6,061 nucleotides of DNA from Porticoccaceae bacterium (GCA_023255165.1 JALRJD010000218.1:1-6061); one strand, 5' to 3'; shown: positions 1 to 5,964, counted from the first letter of the stretch. The notes: generated from the sequence alone by a model not told the origin. Made by a program: numbers and translations.

Positions 1-147
1 TTCGCTTTTATTATTATACAAGTCTCGTTCGTCAAACTTGTATGCACGATTGTAACCTAACACCCAAGAACTCGCACAAAATTCTTTGAATGCTTCAAGA
101 TCGCTAAAGATCTTGTTGTAAGTTTCACGATCAAACTCAATCGCCAT
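1..147 (-). CDS. Unrecognised small protein, N-terminal 49 codons (runs off the left edge)
   Basis: On the minus strand an ATG at 147-145 opens a frame that stays open for 49 codons to the window edge, so the 3' end is missing. The visible protein starts MAIEFDRETYNKIFSDLEAF and continues with a Cys-Ala-Ser-Ser-Trp stretch, several Tyr residues and an acidic DERDLYNN segment. It is polar and aromatic, with no signal peptide or membrane segment. A good ribosome binding site (GAGG, 160-157) lies 9 nt before the ATG. The stop codon of the upstream minus-strand frame (163-161) abuts this site, as in a compact operon. GC is about 37% by eye count, well below the core genes, which suggests acquired DNA; short proteins of this kind are common in phages and mobile elements. 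I do not recognise the family and assign no function. That it is a real gene is fairly likely from the start signals and clean frame. Confidence 0.6.
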   Translation of the reverse strand, partial: MAIEFDRETYNKIFSDLEAFKEFCASSWVLGYNRAYKFDERDLYNNKSE

Positions 148-160
148 TTTCTGATACCTC

Positions 161-249
161 TCAGTATTTTGGGTACTCAATATGGGCACCGTTCTCACCA
201 TCTTCACTTATATCGATGTGAACTTCACGCCCGGGGAATTTTGCTTCGG
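161..249 (-). pseudogene. Possible 3' remnant of another gene, ending at the start of the small unrecognised gene
   Basis: One minus-strand frame reads through 249-164 as a protein-like tail (EAKFPGREVHIDISEDGENG, then AHIEYPKY) and stops with TGA at 163-161. That stop directly precedes the ribosome binding site of the next minus-strand gene, an operon-like arrangement that argues the tail was once coding. The same frame stays open upstream to 346, but there it runs through the 9-bp repeat and then through DNA that codes for a different protein in another frame, and it has no ATG, GTG or TTG start. I read it as the C-terminal end of a gene whose 5' part was lost at the repeat. The evidence is only frame and residue composition, with no recognised domain, so it may be non-coding. 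Confidence 0.3.
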
Positions 250-405
250 TTGTTGAGTTTGTTGTGTTTGTTGTGTTTGTTGTGTTTGTTGAAGAGCCAG
301 ATGAATTGGCGTCCAGCCTGTTTCCTCGCAGGCACTGCCACTCTGCTCAAGCGCCTGCAAAAATTCAGGGCGCAGAAAAGGGTAGCTCAGCTTGGGTTGA
401 TTCAA
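208..405 (-). pseudogene. Truncated COG3146/DUF482-type (GNAT/FemAB-like) N-acyltransferase gene, 5' fragment
   Basis: Minus-strand codons from 405 to 292 give NQPKLSYPFLRPEFLQALEQ followed by SGSACEETGWTPIHLAL. From memory this matches the N-terminal region of the COG3146/DUF482 family (pattern PFLxHxFLxALExSGSVxxxTGWxPxHLxL), proteins of roughly 370-400 residues with a GNAT/FemAB-like fold and no firmly known substrate. Homology ends exactly where a run of Gln-Gln-Thr repeats begins (291-250). The frame then stops at 210-208, leaving 65 codons, so nearly all of the catalytic protein is missing. The only in-frame starts are TTG at 405 or ATT at 411, after a TGA at 423-421. The usual 15-25 residues before PFL are also absent in this frame. 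Another minus-strand frame upstream (Val-Gln-Trp-Lys, around 442-431) meets it at the CCCTTTT at 382-376, so a frameshift is possible. I treat it as a broken gene. Confidence 0.6.
250..291. repeat. 9-bp minisatellite, TTGTTGTGT x about 4.7
   Basis: On the plus strand the units are TTGTTGAGT (250-258), three copies of TTGTTGTGT (259-267, 268-276, 277-285) and a partial TTGTTG (286-291). Because the unit is 9 bp, changes in copy number keep the reading frame. On the minus strand it reads Gln-Gln-Thr in the frame of the truncated acyltransferase and Asn-Thr-Thr in the frame of the downstream tail. It lies exactly between the two gene fragments, so it may be the site of the join or have expanded after it. 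Confidence 0.9.
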
Positions 406-481
406 TGTAATGGCTCGTCAGGGTTGAGGTTTTCCATTGTACGCCGCCGGGGTTTAAGCTGATCAAAAAATTATTCAATCG

Positions 482-519
482 GCCCTGAATAAAAGCGCCT
501 TTAAACGCTTTGATAGGGC
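482..519 (+). other. Imperfect hairpin upstream of fabV
   Basis: GCCCT (482-486) can pair with AGGGC (515-519), and AAAGCG (492-497) with CGCTTT (506-511), leaving a small internal bulge and an 8-nt loop. A T8 run follows only after 12 nt (532-539), so it is not a canonical intrinsic terminator on the plus strand. On the minus strand it is followed by only a short T-rich stretch. It lies upstream of the candidate fabV promoter, so it may not be in the fabV transcript. Its role is unknown. Confidence 0.4.
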
Positions 520-537
520 GTAATGCAGCGATTTTTT

Positions 538-566
538 TTGGGGATAGATTGCCAGTAGGGTATCAT
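538..566 (+). promoter_or_regulatory. Candidate sigma-70 promoter for fabV
   Basis: TTGGGG at 538-543 (3 of 6 to the -35 consensus) and TATCAT at 561-566 (5 of 6 to the -10 consensus) are separated by exactly 17 bp. The pair sits 44 nt before the fabV start codon, giving a leader of about 35-40 nt with the ribosome binding site near its end. The prediction rests on consensus match and position only. I saw no convincing operator for a fatty-acid regulator. Confidence 0.4.
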
Positions 567-609
567 TGCGCACTTCAAAATCGAAACGGCACAGTACGGA
601 GACTCCACA

Positions 610-1797
610 ATGATCATCAAGCCACGCGTTCGCGGTTTTATGTGTATCACCACCCATCCTGTTGGCTGCGAAGCCAATGTTAAAAATCAAATTGATTACG
701 TTAAGTCTCAGCCTGCTATAGAAGCGCCAAAGCGTGTTCTGGTGATTGGCTCGTCGACCGGATATGGTCTTGCGGCACGGATTACCGCGGCCTTTGGCAG
801 CGGTGCATCAACACTGGGTATCTTCTTTGAAAAGCCCGGCACCGACAGCAAGCCCGGCACGGCCGGTTGGTATAACTCGGCGGCGTTTCACAAATATGCT
901 GAGCAGGAAGGGCTCTATGCAAAAAGCATCAATGGCGATGCCTTCTCCGATGAGATAAAAGCCAAAACCATCGAGACCATTAAACAGGATCTCGGTCAGG
1001 TTGATCTGGTGGTTTACAGTCTCGCCGCGCCGCGCCGACAGCATCCCAAAACCGGCGAGATCTTTAACTCAACCCTGAAGCCGGTGGGCAAAGATATCAC
1101 CATGCGCGGCATCAATACCGACAAAGAAACCATTCAGGAATTTAGTCTTGAGGCTGCCAACGACCAGGAAATTGCCGATACGGTTGCGGTAATGGGTGGC
1201 GAAGACTGGGAGATGTGGATCGATGCATTGGACCAGGCCGGTGTGCTGGCCGAAGGCGCCAAAACCACCGCCTTTACCTATATCGGCGAAAAGATGACCT
1301 GGGATCTCTACTGGGATGGCACCATTGGCCAGGCCAAAAAAGATCTCGACAAGCGGGTGCTGGCGATTCGCGACAAACTCGCGGCAAAGGGCGGCGATGC
1401 CCGCGTGTCAGTGCTCAAGGGTGTGGTAACCCAGGCCAGCTCGGCGATACCGATTATGCCGTTGTATCTGGCGATGCTGTTTAAGGAAATGAAAGCTGAT
1501 GGCAGTCACGAGGGCTGCATCGAGCAACTCTACCGACTCTATACCGAGTGTCTCTACAGCCCTGAGCCACGGTTGGATGAGATCGGCCGCCTGCGAGTTG
1601 ATGAGCTTGAGTTGCGTCCGGAGATTCAGGATGCGGTCGCTCAGTCATGGGCCAAGGTCACGACTGAAAACCTTTCCGAGCTCACTGACTTTGCCGGATA
1701 CAAACATGAGTTTTTGACCCTGTTTGGATTTGATATTGAAGGTGTCGACTACGACGCCGATGTGGCCACAGAGGTAGAGATTGCCAATCTGGTCTAA
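610..1797 (+). CDS. fabV: FabV-type enoyl-ACP / trans-2-enoyl-CoA reductase (NADH)
   Basis: FabV reduces the trans-2 double bond of enoyl-ACP (or enoyl-CoA) with NADH, the last step of each elongation cycle of type II fatty acid synthesis, in the cytoplasm. The 395-residue product matches the family length (about 395-400) and is recognisable throughout. It begins MIIKPRVRGF, as FabV proteins do. The glycine-rich cofactor loop is at G47-S-S-T-G-Y-G53, an acidic residue E74 follows the second strand (FFEKPG), and the family segment VVYSLAAPRR is at 134-143. The FabV catalytic pair Tyr-x8-Lys is Y234 and K243. The C-terminus keeps ELTDF, GYKHEFLTLFGF and GVDYDADV. GGAG at 598-601 lies 8 nt before the ATG. 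FabV is known from Pseudomonas and Vibrio as a triclosan-tolerant isozyme unrelated in length to FabI. Whether this cell also has FabI cannot be seen. The gene heads the plus-strand cluster, 82 nt before lpxL. Confidence 0.96.
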   Translation: MIIKPRVRGFMCITTHPVGCEANVKNQIDYVKSQPAIEAPKRVLVIGSSTGYGLAARITAAFGSGASTLGIFFEKPGTDSKPGTAGWYNSAAFHKYAEQEGLYAKSINGDAFSDEIKAKTIETIKQDLGQVDLVVYSLAAPRRQHPKTGEIFNSTLKPVGKDITMRGINTDKETIQEFSLEAANDQEIADTVAVMGGEDWEMWIDALDQAGVLAEGAKTTAFTYIGEKMTWDLYWDGTIGQAKKDLDKRVLAIRDKLAAKGGDARVSVLKGVVTQASSAIPIMPLYLAMLFKEMKADGSHEGCIEQLYRLYTECLYSPEPRLDEIGRLRVDELELRPEIQDAVAQSWAKVTTENLSELTDFAGYKHEFLTLFGFDIEGVDYDADVATEVEIANLV

Positions 1798-1815
1798 CAC
1801 CGCTCTGTATGTATT

Positions 1816-1865
1816 GCAGGTTTGCCAATAACAGCAGGTTTGTCGATAACAGCAGGTTAACAACA
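1816..1865. repeat. 18-bp tandem repeat, about 2.8 units, in the fabV-lpxL spacer
   Basis: Unit 1 (1816-1833) is gcaggtttgccaataaca. Unit 2 (1834-1851) is gcaggtttgtcgataaca, with two substitutions. A degraded third copy begins gcaggttaacaaca (1852-1865). The array fills most of the 82-nt gap and ends 14 nt before the lpxL start codon. It lies where the lpxL ribosome binding site should be, and no strong site is seen there. Confidence 0.85.
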
Positions 1866-1879
1866 CTCGAAAACAATTT

Positions 1880-2836
1880 ATGAGTTCAAAAGCCACCCAA
1901 TTCAGGCCAATACTGTTACACCCACGCTATTGGCTCACCTGGCTGGGTTTTGCTCTGTGGCGACTGATTACCACCTTGCCTTTTCCGCTGTTGTTGCTGT
2001 TGGGCAAGGGTATCGGGCTGCTGGTCTACACTCTGCCAACCCGGCGCAAAACCATTGCCCGGCGCAATATTGAAATCTGCTTTCCCGAGCTCAGCGCGGA
2101 GCAACAGCGCGCGATGCTGCGGGCCAACTTTATCAACACCGGTATCGCCCTGATGGAAGTGGGCATCGCCTGGTGGTGGCCAAAGAAGCGTTTCGCCAAA
2201 CTGCTGCAATTTGAAGGGTTGGAAAACCTTGAGGCGGTGAAAGACCGCGGCATCATGATTTTGGGTATTCACTACACCACGTTGGAAATAGGTGCGTCCG
2301 GGATCGCTTCGCAGTGGCCGATGAAAGGCATGTATCGCGCCCACGGCAACCCTGTCTACGACTTTCTGCAAGCCAAGGGTCGTTTAAATAAAGCGATTGG
2401 CGACGGTGTGGTGTTCGAGCGCCGCGATGTGCGCGGCACCATGAAAGCGCTCAAGAATGGCGCCTCACTCTGGTATGGCCCGGATCAGGATTACGGGCTG
2501 CAGCAGGGTTTGTTCGCCCCGTTTTTTGGTGTGCAGGCCGCCACGGTTTACGCCACCGCGCGCTTTGCGGAAAAGACCGGCGCCGCGGTTGTGCCCTTTA
2601 GTCATATTCGTCTGCCCGGTTCCCAGGGTTATAAAATAACGGTTTATCCGGCGCTGGAACAGTTTCCGTCGGGCGATGACCTGGTCGATGCAACGCGTAT
2701 CAATCAGCTGGTTGAACAGTTTGTGCGATTGCAGCCAGAGCAATATTTATGGGTCCATCGGCGCTTTAAAAATCGGCCCCCCGGTGAGGACGATCTCTAC
2801 AATCTGCCGGCCAAAAAGAAACGCAAACGCCGTTAG
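1880..2836 (+). CDS. lpxL: LpxL/HtrB-type lipid A biosynthesis acyltransferase (lauroyl-type)
   Basis: LpxL moves an acyl chain, typically laurate, from acyl-ACP to Kdo2-lipid IVA at the inner face of the cytoplasmic membrane, a late step of lipid A synthesis. The 318-residue product has the family start (FRPILLHPRYWLTWLGF, about 8-24) and a hydrophobic N-terminal anchor at about 20-50. The catalytic H-x4-E motif of the superfamily is H131/E136 in GIHYTTLE. Further family blocks are MYRAHGNPVYDFLQ (151-164), ERRDVRG near 180, WYGPDQDYG (198-206) and EQYLWVHRRFKNRP (287-300). The tail is very basic (KKKRKRR). The start is chosen by alignment to the family; no good ribosome binding site precedes it, which suggests weak initiation or coupling to fabV. 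LpxP or another secondary acyltransferase cannot be excluded, because paralogues differ mainly in donor chain. Placement after fabV puts an acyl-ACP maker beside an acyl-ACP user. Confidence 0.93.
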   Translation: MSSKATQFRPILLHPRYWLTWLGFALWRLITTLPFPLLLLLGKGIGLLVYTLPTRRKTIARRNIEICFPELSAEQQRAMLRANFINTGIALMEVGIAWWWPKKRFAKLLQFEGLENLEAVKDRGIMILGIHYTTLEIGASGIASQWPMKGMYRAHGNPVYDFLQAKGRLNKAIGDGVVFERRDVRGTMKALKNGASLWYGPDQDYGLQQGLFAPFFGVQAATVYATARFAEKTGAAVVPFSHIRLPGSQGYKITVYPALEQFPSGDDLVDATRINQLVEQFVRLQPEQYLWVHRRFKNRPPGEDDLYNLPAKKKRKRR

Positions 2837-2879
2837 AAGCGGATATAAAATCTCGGGGCATTCACGCAGCAGGTTTCGC

Positions 2880-2908
2880 TTGTGTCGCTCTGGGCCCATC
2901 AGTAACAT
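2880..2908 (+). promoter_or_regulatory. Weak candidate promoter for dapA
   Basis: TTGTGT (2880-2885; 3 of 6) and TAACAT (2903-2908; 4 of 6) are spaced by 17 bp in the 111-nt gap between lpxL and dapA, ending 39 nt before the dapA start. The gap is the longest within the gene cluster, so a separate dapA promoter is plausible. The match to consensus is modest. Confidence 0.25.
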
Positions 2909-2947
2909 GATGTGCTTTTAACCTATTGCAGCAAAAGGAAGCAGGAA

Positions 2948-3826
2948 ATGATTACCGGAAGTATCGTCGCACTGGTCACGCCTATGCACCCGGATTCTCT
3001 GGAGGTCGACTGGCCCGCGTTGAAAAGGCTGGTTGACTGGCATATAGAGCAGGGCAGCGACAGCCTGGTTGCGGTTGGCACCACCGGTGAGTCGGCAACT
3101 CTGGATGTCGGCGAACATGCTGAAGTAATTCGCGTGGTTGTCGAACAGGCGGCTGGTCGCATTCCGATTATTGCCGGCACTGGCGCCAACTCGACGCGGG
3201 AGGCAATTGTGCTGACCCAGTCGGCGGCGGACGCCGGCGCTGATGCCTGTCTGCTGGTAACACCTTATTACAACAAACCGACCCAGGAAGGGCTCTACCT
3301 GCACTACAAAGCGGTTGCGGAAGCGGTGGCCATCGATCAGATTCTCTACAACGTACCCGGTCGCACAGCCTGCGATATGTTGCCTGAAACAGTTCTGCGC
3401 CTCAGCGCGATCGACAATATTGTGGGTATCAAAGAAGCCACCGGCGATATGCAGCGAGCGCGACAATTGATTGCCGAGCGTCCCGCAGGGTTTGCCATCT
3501 ACTCCGGTGACGACGCCACAGCCAGAGAGTTGATGCTGATGGGCGGTAATGGCGATATTTCAGTGACCGCCAATGTTGCACCGAAACTGATGTCACAGAT
3601 GTGCGCCGCAGCGCTTGCCGGTGACGCGGCCACAGCGGGCGAACTGGACAGCAAGCTGGCGCCCTTGCACCGCGATCTGTTTGTGGAAGCCAATCCGATC
3701 CCGGTCAAGTGGGCGGTGGCGGAACTGGGTCTGATAAGTAATTCACTGCGCTTGCCGATGACGCCTCTGAGCGCTGCACACCACCAACTGGTTCGATCTG
3801 CAATGCGCAGTGCCGAGCTTGTTTAA
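2948..3826 (+). CDS. dapA: 4-Hydroxy-tetrahydrodipicolinate synthase (DapA)
   Basis: DapA condenses pyruvate with L-aspartate-4-semialdehyde, the first committed step towards meso-diaminopimelate (peptidoglycan) and lysine, in the cytoplasm. It is a TIM-barrel class I aldolase that forms a Schiff base. From the ATG at 2948 the protein is 292 residues, the same as E. coli DapA, and begins MITGSIVALVTP as the family does. An in-frame ATG at 2912 would add 12 atypical residues and is rejected. AAGGA at 2935-2939 lies 8 nt before the chosen start. Key residues are visible: GTTGES (44-49, substrate-binding Thr45-Thr46), Y107-Y108 in TPYYNKPTQEG, Y134 in LYNVPGR, R139, and the Schiff-base lysine K162 in GIKEATGD. 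The E. coli equivalents are Y133, R138 and K161. bamC follows after 36 nt, an order also found in E. coli and Pseudomonas, so the two are probably cotranscribed. Confidence 0.97.
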   Translation: MITGSIVALVTPMHPDSLEVDWPALKRLVDWHIEQGSDSLVAVGTTGESATLDVGEHAEVIRVVVEQAAGRIPIIAGTGANSTREAIVLTQSAADAGADACLLVTPYYNKPTQEGLYLHYKAVAEAVAIDQILYNVPGRTACDMLPETVLRLSAIDNIVGIKEATGDMQRARQLIAERPAGFAIYSGDDATARELMLMGGNGDISVTANVAPKLMSQMCAAALAGDAATAGELDSKLAPLHRDLFVEANPIPVKWAVAELGLISNSLRLPMTPLSAAHHQLVRSAMRSAELV

Positions 3827-3862
3827 ACTGATTACACGCAAATAAACGGGTTGCCAAGACAT

Positions 3863-4888
3863 ATGAAACGATTGATAAGCGCGCTGAATGTAGTGGTTAT
3901 TTTAACGCTGAGCGGATGTGGATGGCTCGGCTTGCGAGATCGCAGCAATGACTATCTGCTGGCTGAGGAGACCGCGGTCACCGTGGTACCGGAAGGGCTC
4001 GACAACAATGCGCTTGGTGAGATCTACCCGATTCCGCAGATCCCTGTTGCCAGTGTCGAGCTGATCGAGTTTGACGTGCCGCGGCCACAGCCGGCGTCGG
4101 AGAACACCTTTGAACAGATGGTCAAGATTCAAAGCCTCGAAGGGCGGCGCTGGGTTCTGATCAATATCTCACCCAGCGAAGTCTGGCCACGCGTGCGCAA
4201 TGTGCTCAATCGCAACGGCATTCCCGCTGCCCGTGCCGACGGATCAAAAGGTATTATTGAAACCGTATGGGTGAAATTCAGCTCCGACGATGAAAATTCC
4301 CACCGCTTCCGCTTCCAAATCTCCCCCGGCGTTCAGATCGACAGTGCCGAGATAACCGCGTTGCACAATCAAGCGCCGCGCTCGCAGGAAGATCAGGCCG
4401 AGTGGCCGCAGACCTCGGACAGCGACCAGCGCGAGCAGGATATATTGTCAATGATCGCCAACGATCTTGCCGGTACTGAAAATTATGCATCGGTATCGCG
4501 GCTGGCGCAGGATATAGGTGGCGAAGCCAAGGTGGAGGTGATCACGCCCGAGGTGGCCGATCCGTTTATTCTGGCCAAGCTGAGCTTCGATCGAACCTGG
4601 GCCTCGATTATCTATTCGGCTGATCGTGGTGGCTTTACCAATATCGATCAGAACCGCTCTGAAGGCGTTATCTATGTCAACTACACAGAGCCGACCACCA
4701 GTGAGCCCGGCTTTTTCTCCCGCTGGTTTGGCGGTGGTAAAGATGAGGTTCTCGAGACCAACTACCGGGTCCTGGTTGAAACCGTTGGCGCCAATGTTGA
4801 GATTCGCATTGTCGGGCCCGAGGGGCAGGGGCTGAATAAAGCCGAAGCGCTACGACTGTTAAAGACCTTGCGCGGTAATATGTCTTGA
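3863..4888 (+). CDS. bamC: Outer membrane protein assembly factor BamC (NlpB) lipoprotein
   Basis: BamC is a lipoprotein of the Bam complex, which inserts beta-barrel proteins into the outer membrane; its exact contribution is modest and not fully settled. From the ATG at 3863 the product is 341 residues, against about 344 in E. coli. It starts with Lys-Arg, a hydrophobic stretch and the lipobox L16-S-G-C19, so Cys19 should be the lipidated residue after signal peptidase II cleavage. Residues about 26-80 are the low-complexity lasso that in E. coli contacts BamD (here DRSNDYLLAEE then VVPEGLD, as in pseudomonad homologues). Two helix-grip-like domains follow at about 95-215 and 225-341, joined by an acidic Gln-rich linker. 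A TTG at 3851 is in frame, but the ATG gives the cleaner signal peptide. The ribosome binding site is weak. The gene lies between dapA and a metallo-hydrolase gene, a conserved neighbourhood. Confidence 0.92.
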   Translation: MKRLISALNVVVILTLSGCGWLGLRDRSNDYLLAEETAVTVVPEGLDNNALGEIYPIPQIPVASVELIEFDVPRPQPASENTFEQMVKIQSLEGRRWVLINISPSEVWPRVRNVLNRNGIPAARADGSKGIIETVWVKFSSDDENSHRFRFQISPGVQIDSAEITALHNQAPRSQEDQAEWPQTSDSDQREQDILSMIANDLAGTENYASVSRLAQDIGGEAKVEVITPEVADPFILAKLSFDRTWASIIYSADRGGFTNIDQNRSEGVIYVNYTEPTTSEPGFFSRWFGGGKDEVLETNYRVLVETVGANVEIRIVGPEGQGLNKAEALRLLKTLRGNMS

Positions 4889-4930
4889 TCGCTCCGCTAC
4901 CCGGGTTAACGATAAACGGCGGTTAGCCCG

Positions 4931-5692
4931 ATGCGCTTTGCATCTCTGGGCAGCGGCAGCAAGGGCAACGCTACTCTGGTCGAGTGGCGTGACACCTGCG
5001 TGATGATCGACTGTGGCTTTTCCATTCGCGACACCACCCAGAGGTTGGCCAAACTCGGCAAGACCCCGGACAATCTCGACGCCATCCTGGTCACCCACGA
5101 ACACAGCGACCACTGGAAAGGGGTAGTGCCTCTGGCAGCCAGGCATTCAATCGATGTCTATGTCACCGCTGGCTGTCTGCGCAGCCGCAAAGTAGATGAG
5201 AAACAATTTCCCTTCCACATCATCGACAGCCATACGCCATTTCAGATTGGCGACCTTCAAATAACCCCGGTGCCAGTGCCTCACGATGCGCGAGAGCCGG
5301 TCCAGTTTGTGTTTAACAGCGATCGTCACCAGCTTGGCATATTGACCGACGTGGGTTCGTTAACACCCCATATCGAGACTGCCTACGCCAGCTGCGATGG
5401 TTTGCTGATTGAGGCCAACCACGACCTCGACATGCTCTATGCCGGCAGCTACCCCGAATTTCTCAAGGATCGGGTGGCCGGACCCTGGGGGCACCTGAAC
5501 AATCATCAGACCGCCAAGTTGCTGTCCGGCATCGACCGTCAGCGTATGCAGCAATTGGTGATCGGTCATATCAGTGAAAAGAACAATAGTCTGGAGAGGG
5601 TTAAGAGCGCCGTCGAGGCGGTGGTCGATGGCTGTGGCAATCTGCATTACGCCTGTCAGCAGCAGGGGTTTGATTGGCTGGAGTTGAGCTAA
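4931..5692 (+). CDS. YycJ/WalJ-like metallo-beta-lactamase-fold hydrolase
   Basis: This is a 253-residue cytoplasmic metallo-beta-lactamase-fold protein of the YycJ/WalJ group. Bacillus WalJ has been described as a DNA exonuclease, and I infer nucleic-acid hydrolysis only loosely for this gammaproteobacterial relative. It opens with the group's typical MRFASLGSGSKGNATLV. The metal-binding motif is H56-E-H-S-D60-H61. Further likely ligands or group-specific positions are H118 (VPHDA), D140 (LTDVG), H164 (EANHD), H188 (GHLNN) and H213 (GHISEKNN). The full ligand set is present, so it should be active. No signal peptide is seen, unlike true beta-lactamases. It starts 42 nt after bamC with only a weak GGCGG-like site upstream. 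In Pseudomonas the same order (dapA, bamC, this protein, purC) occurs as I remember it, so it is probably the last gene of the dapA unit here; a probable terminator follows. Confidence 0.9.
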   Translation: MRFASLGSGSKGNATLVEWRDTCVMIDCGFSIRDTTQRLAKLGKTPDNLDAILVTHEHSDHWKGVVPLAARHSIDVYVTAGCLRSRKVDEKQFPFHIIDSHTPFQIGDLQITPVPVPHDAREPVQFVFNSDRHQLGILTDVGSLTPHIETAYASCDGLLIEANHDLDMLYAGSYPEFLKDRVAGPWGHLNNHQTAKLLSGIDRQRMQQLVIGHISEKNNSLERVKSAVEAVVDGCGNLHYACQQQGFDWLELS

Positions 5693-5738
5693 GCACGTTT
5701 TCCGTAGCAGAAAAGTTAGCTGCAAAACATTTTTTTTT
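5687..5738 (+). terminator. Probable intrinsic terminator after the metallo-hydrolase gene
   Basis: AGCTAA (5687-5692, overlapping the stop codon) can pair with TTAGCT (5716-5721). Inside it, TTTTC (5698-5702) can pair with GAAAA (5710-5714), forming an imperfect hairpin. It is followed, 8 nt later, by a T9 run (5730-5738). The stem is AT-rich and broken by an asymmetric internal loop, so strength is uncertain. The location directly after the last gene of the cluster supports the call. Confidence 0.45.
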
Positions 5739-5795
5739 ATCCACTGCAATATTTTTTTGGTACTTTTTCTTAACTATTTTCGATTTTTTTCCACA
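5737..5795 (+). promoter_or_regulatory. Two DnaA-box-like sites in the AT-rich region
   Basis: TTATCCACT at 5737-5745 matches the DnaA box TTATCCACA at 8 of 9 positions. TTTTCCACA at 5787-5795 fits the looser consensus TTWTNCACA. Both are on the plus strand and embedded in T-rich DNA. Single matches in AT-rich DNA are weak evidence; they gain weight only from the two better sites near 5965-5985. Confidence 0.35.
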
Positions 5796-5964
5796 GATAG
5801 CGAATATTTCTACAAACAGTTTTATAAAACCGCCGTAAGTCATTGATTTTTAGGTTTCAAAAAACTAACTTGCTGTTTTATATGGTAATTTTTATCTGCT
5901 CAAAATTTGATCAATCTAACAGTCATGCCCATTTTTTGGGCTGTTGATGCACTCAATCCCTATT

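Noticed and set aside
169..462. Plus-strand 97-codon frame rich in Leu and Cys
   Set aside because: It is the antisense of the repeat and the acyltransferase remnant; its Leu-Cys run comes from the 9-bp repeat and it has no ribosome binding site.
1916..2371. Minus-strand 151-codon frame inside lpxL
   Set aside because: It is antisense to a clearly recognised gene, with low-complexity Gln and Pro content and no homology I recognise.
2821..2832. acgcaaacgccg, resembling half of a PurR operator
   Set aside because: It is explained by the basic Arg/Lys codons at the end of lpxL and has no matching second half.
2912..2947. Upstream in-frame ATG for dapA
   Set aside because: It adds 12 residues unlike any DapA start and lacks a binding site; ATG 2948 gives the family's 292 residues and follows AAGGA at 8 nt.
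3851..3862. TTG start for bamC
   Set aside because: It adds four residues before a normal Lys-Arg signal peptide; ATG at 3863 is the better start.
5601..5843. Minus-strand 80-codon frame, Lys-rich then Pro/Arg-rich
   Set aside because: Half of it is antisense to the metallo-hydrolase gene and the rest reflects the T-rich spacer; no family resemblance.
5881..5946. Plus-strand mini-frame of about 21 codons starting at ATG 5882
   Set aside because: There is no ribosome binding site and it lies in AT-rich DNA where short frames arise by chance.
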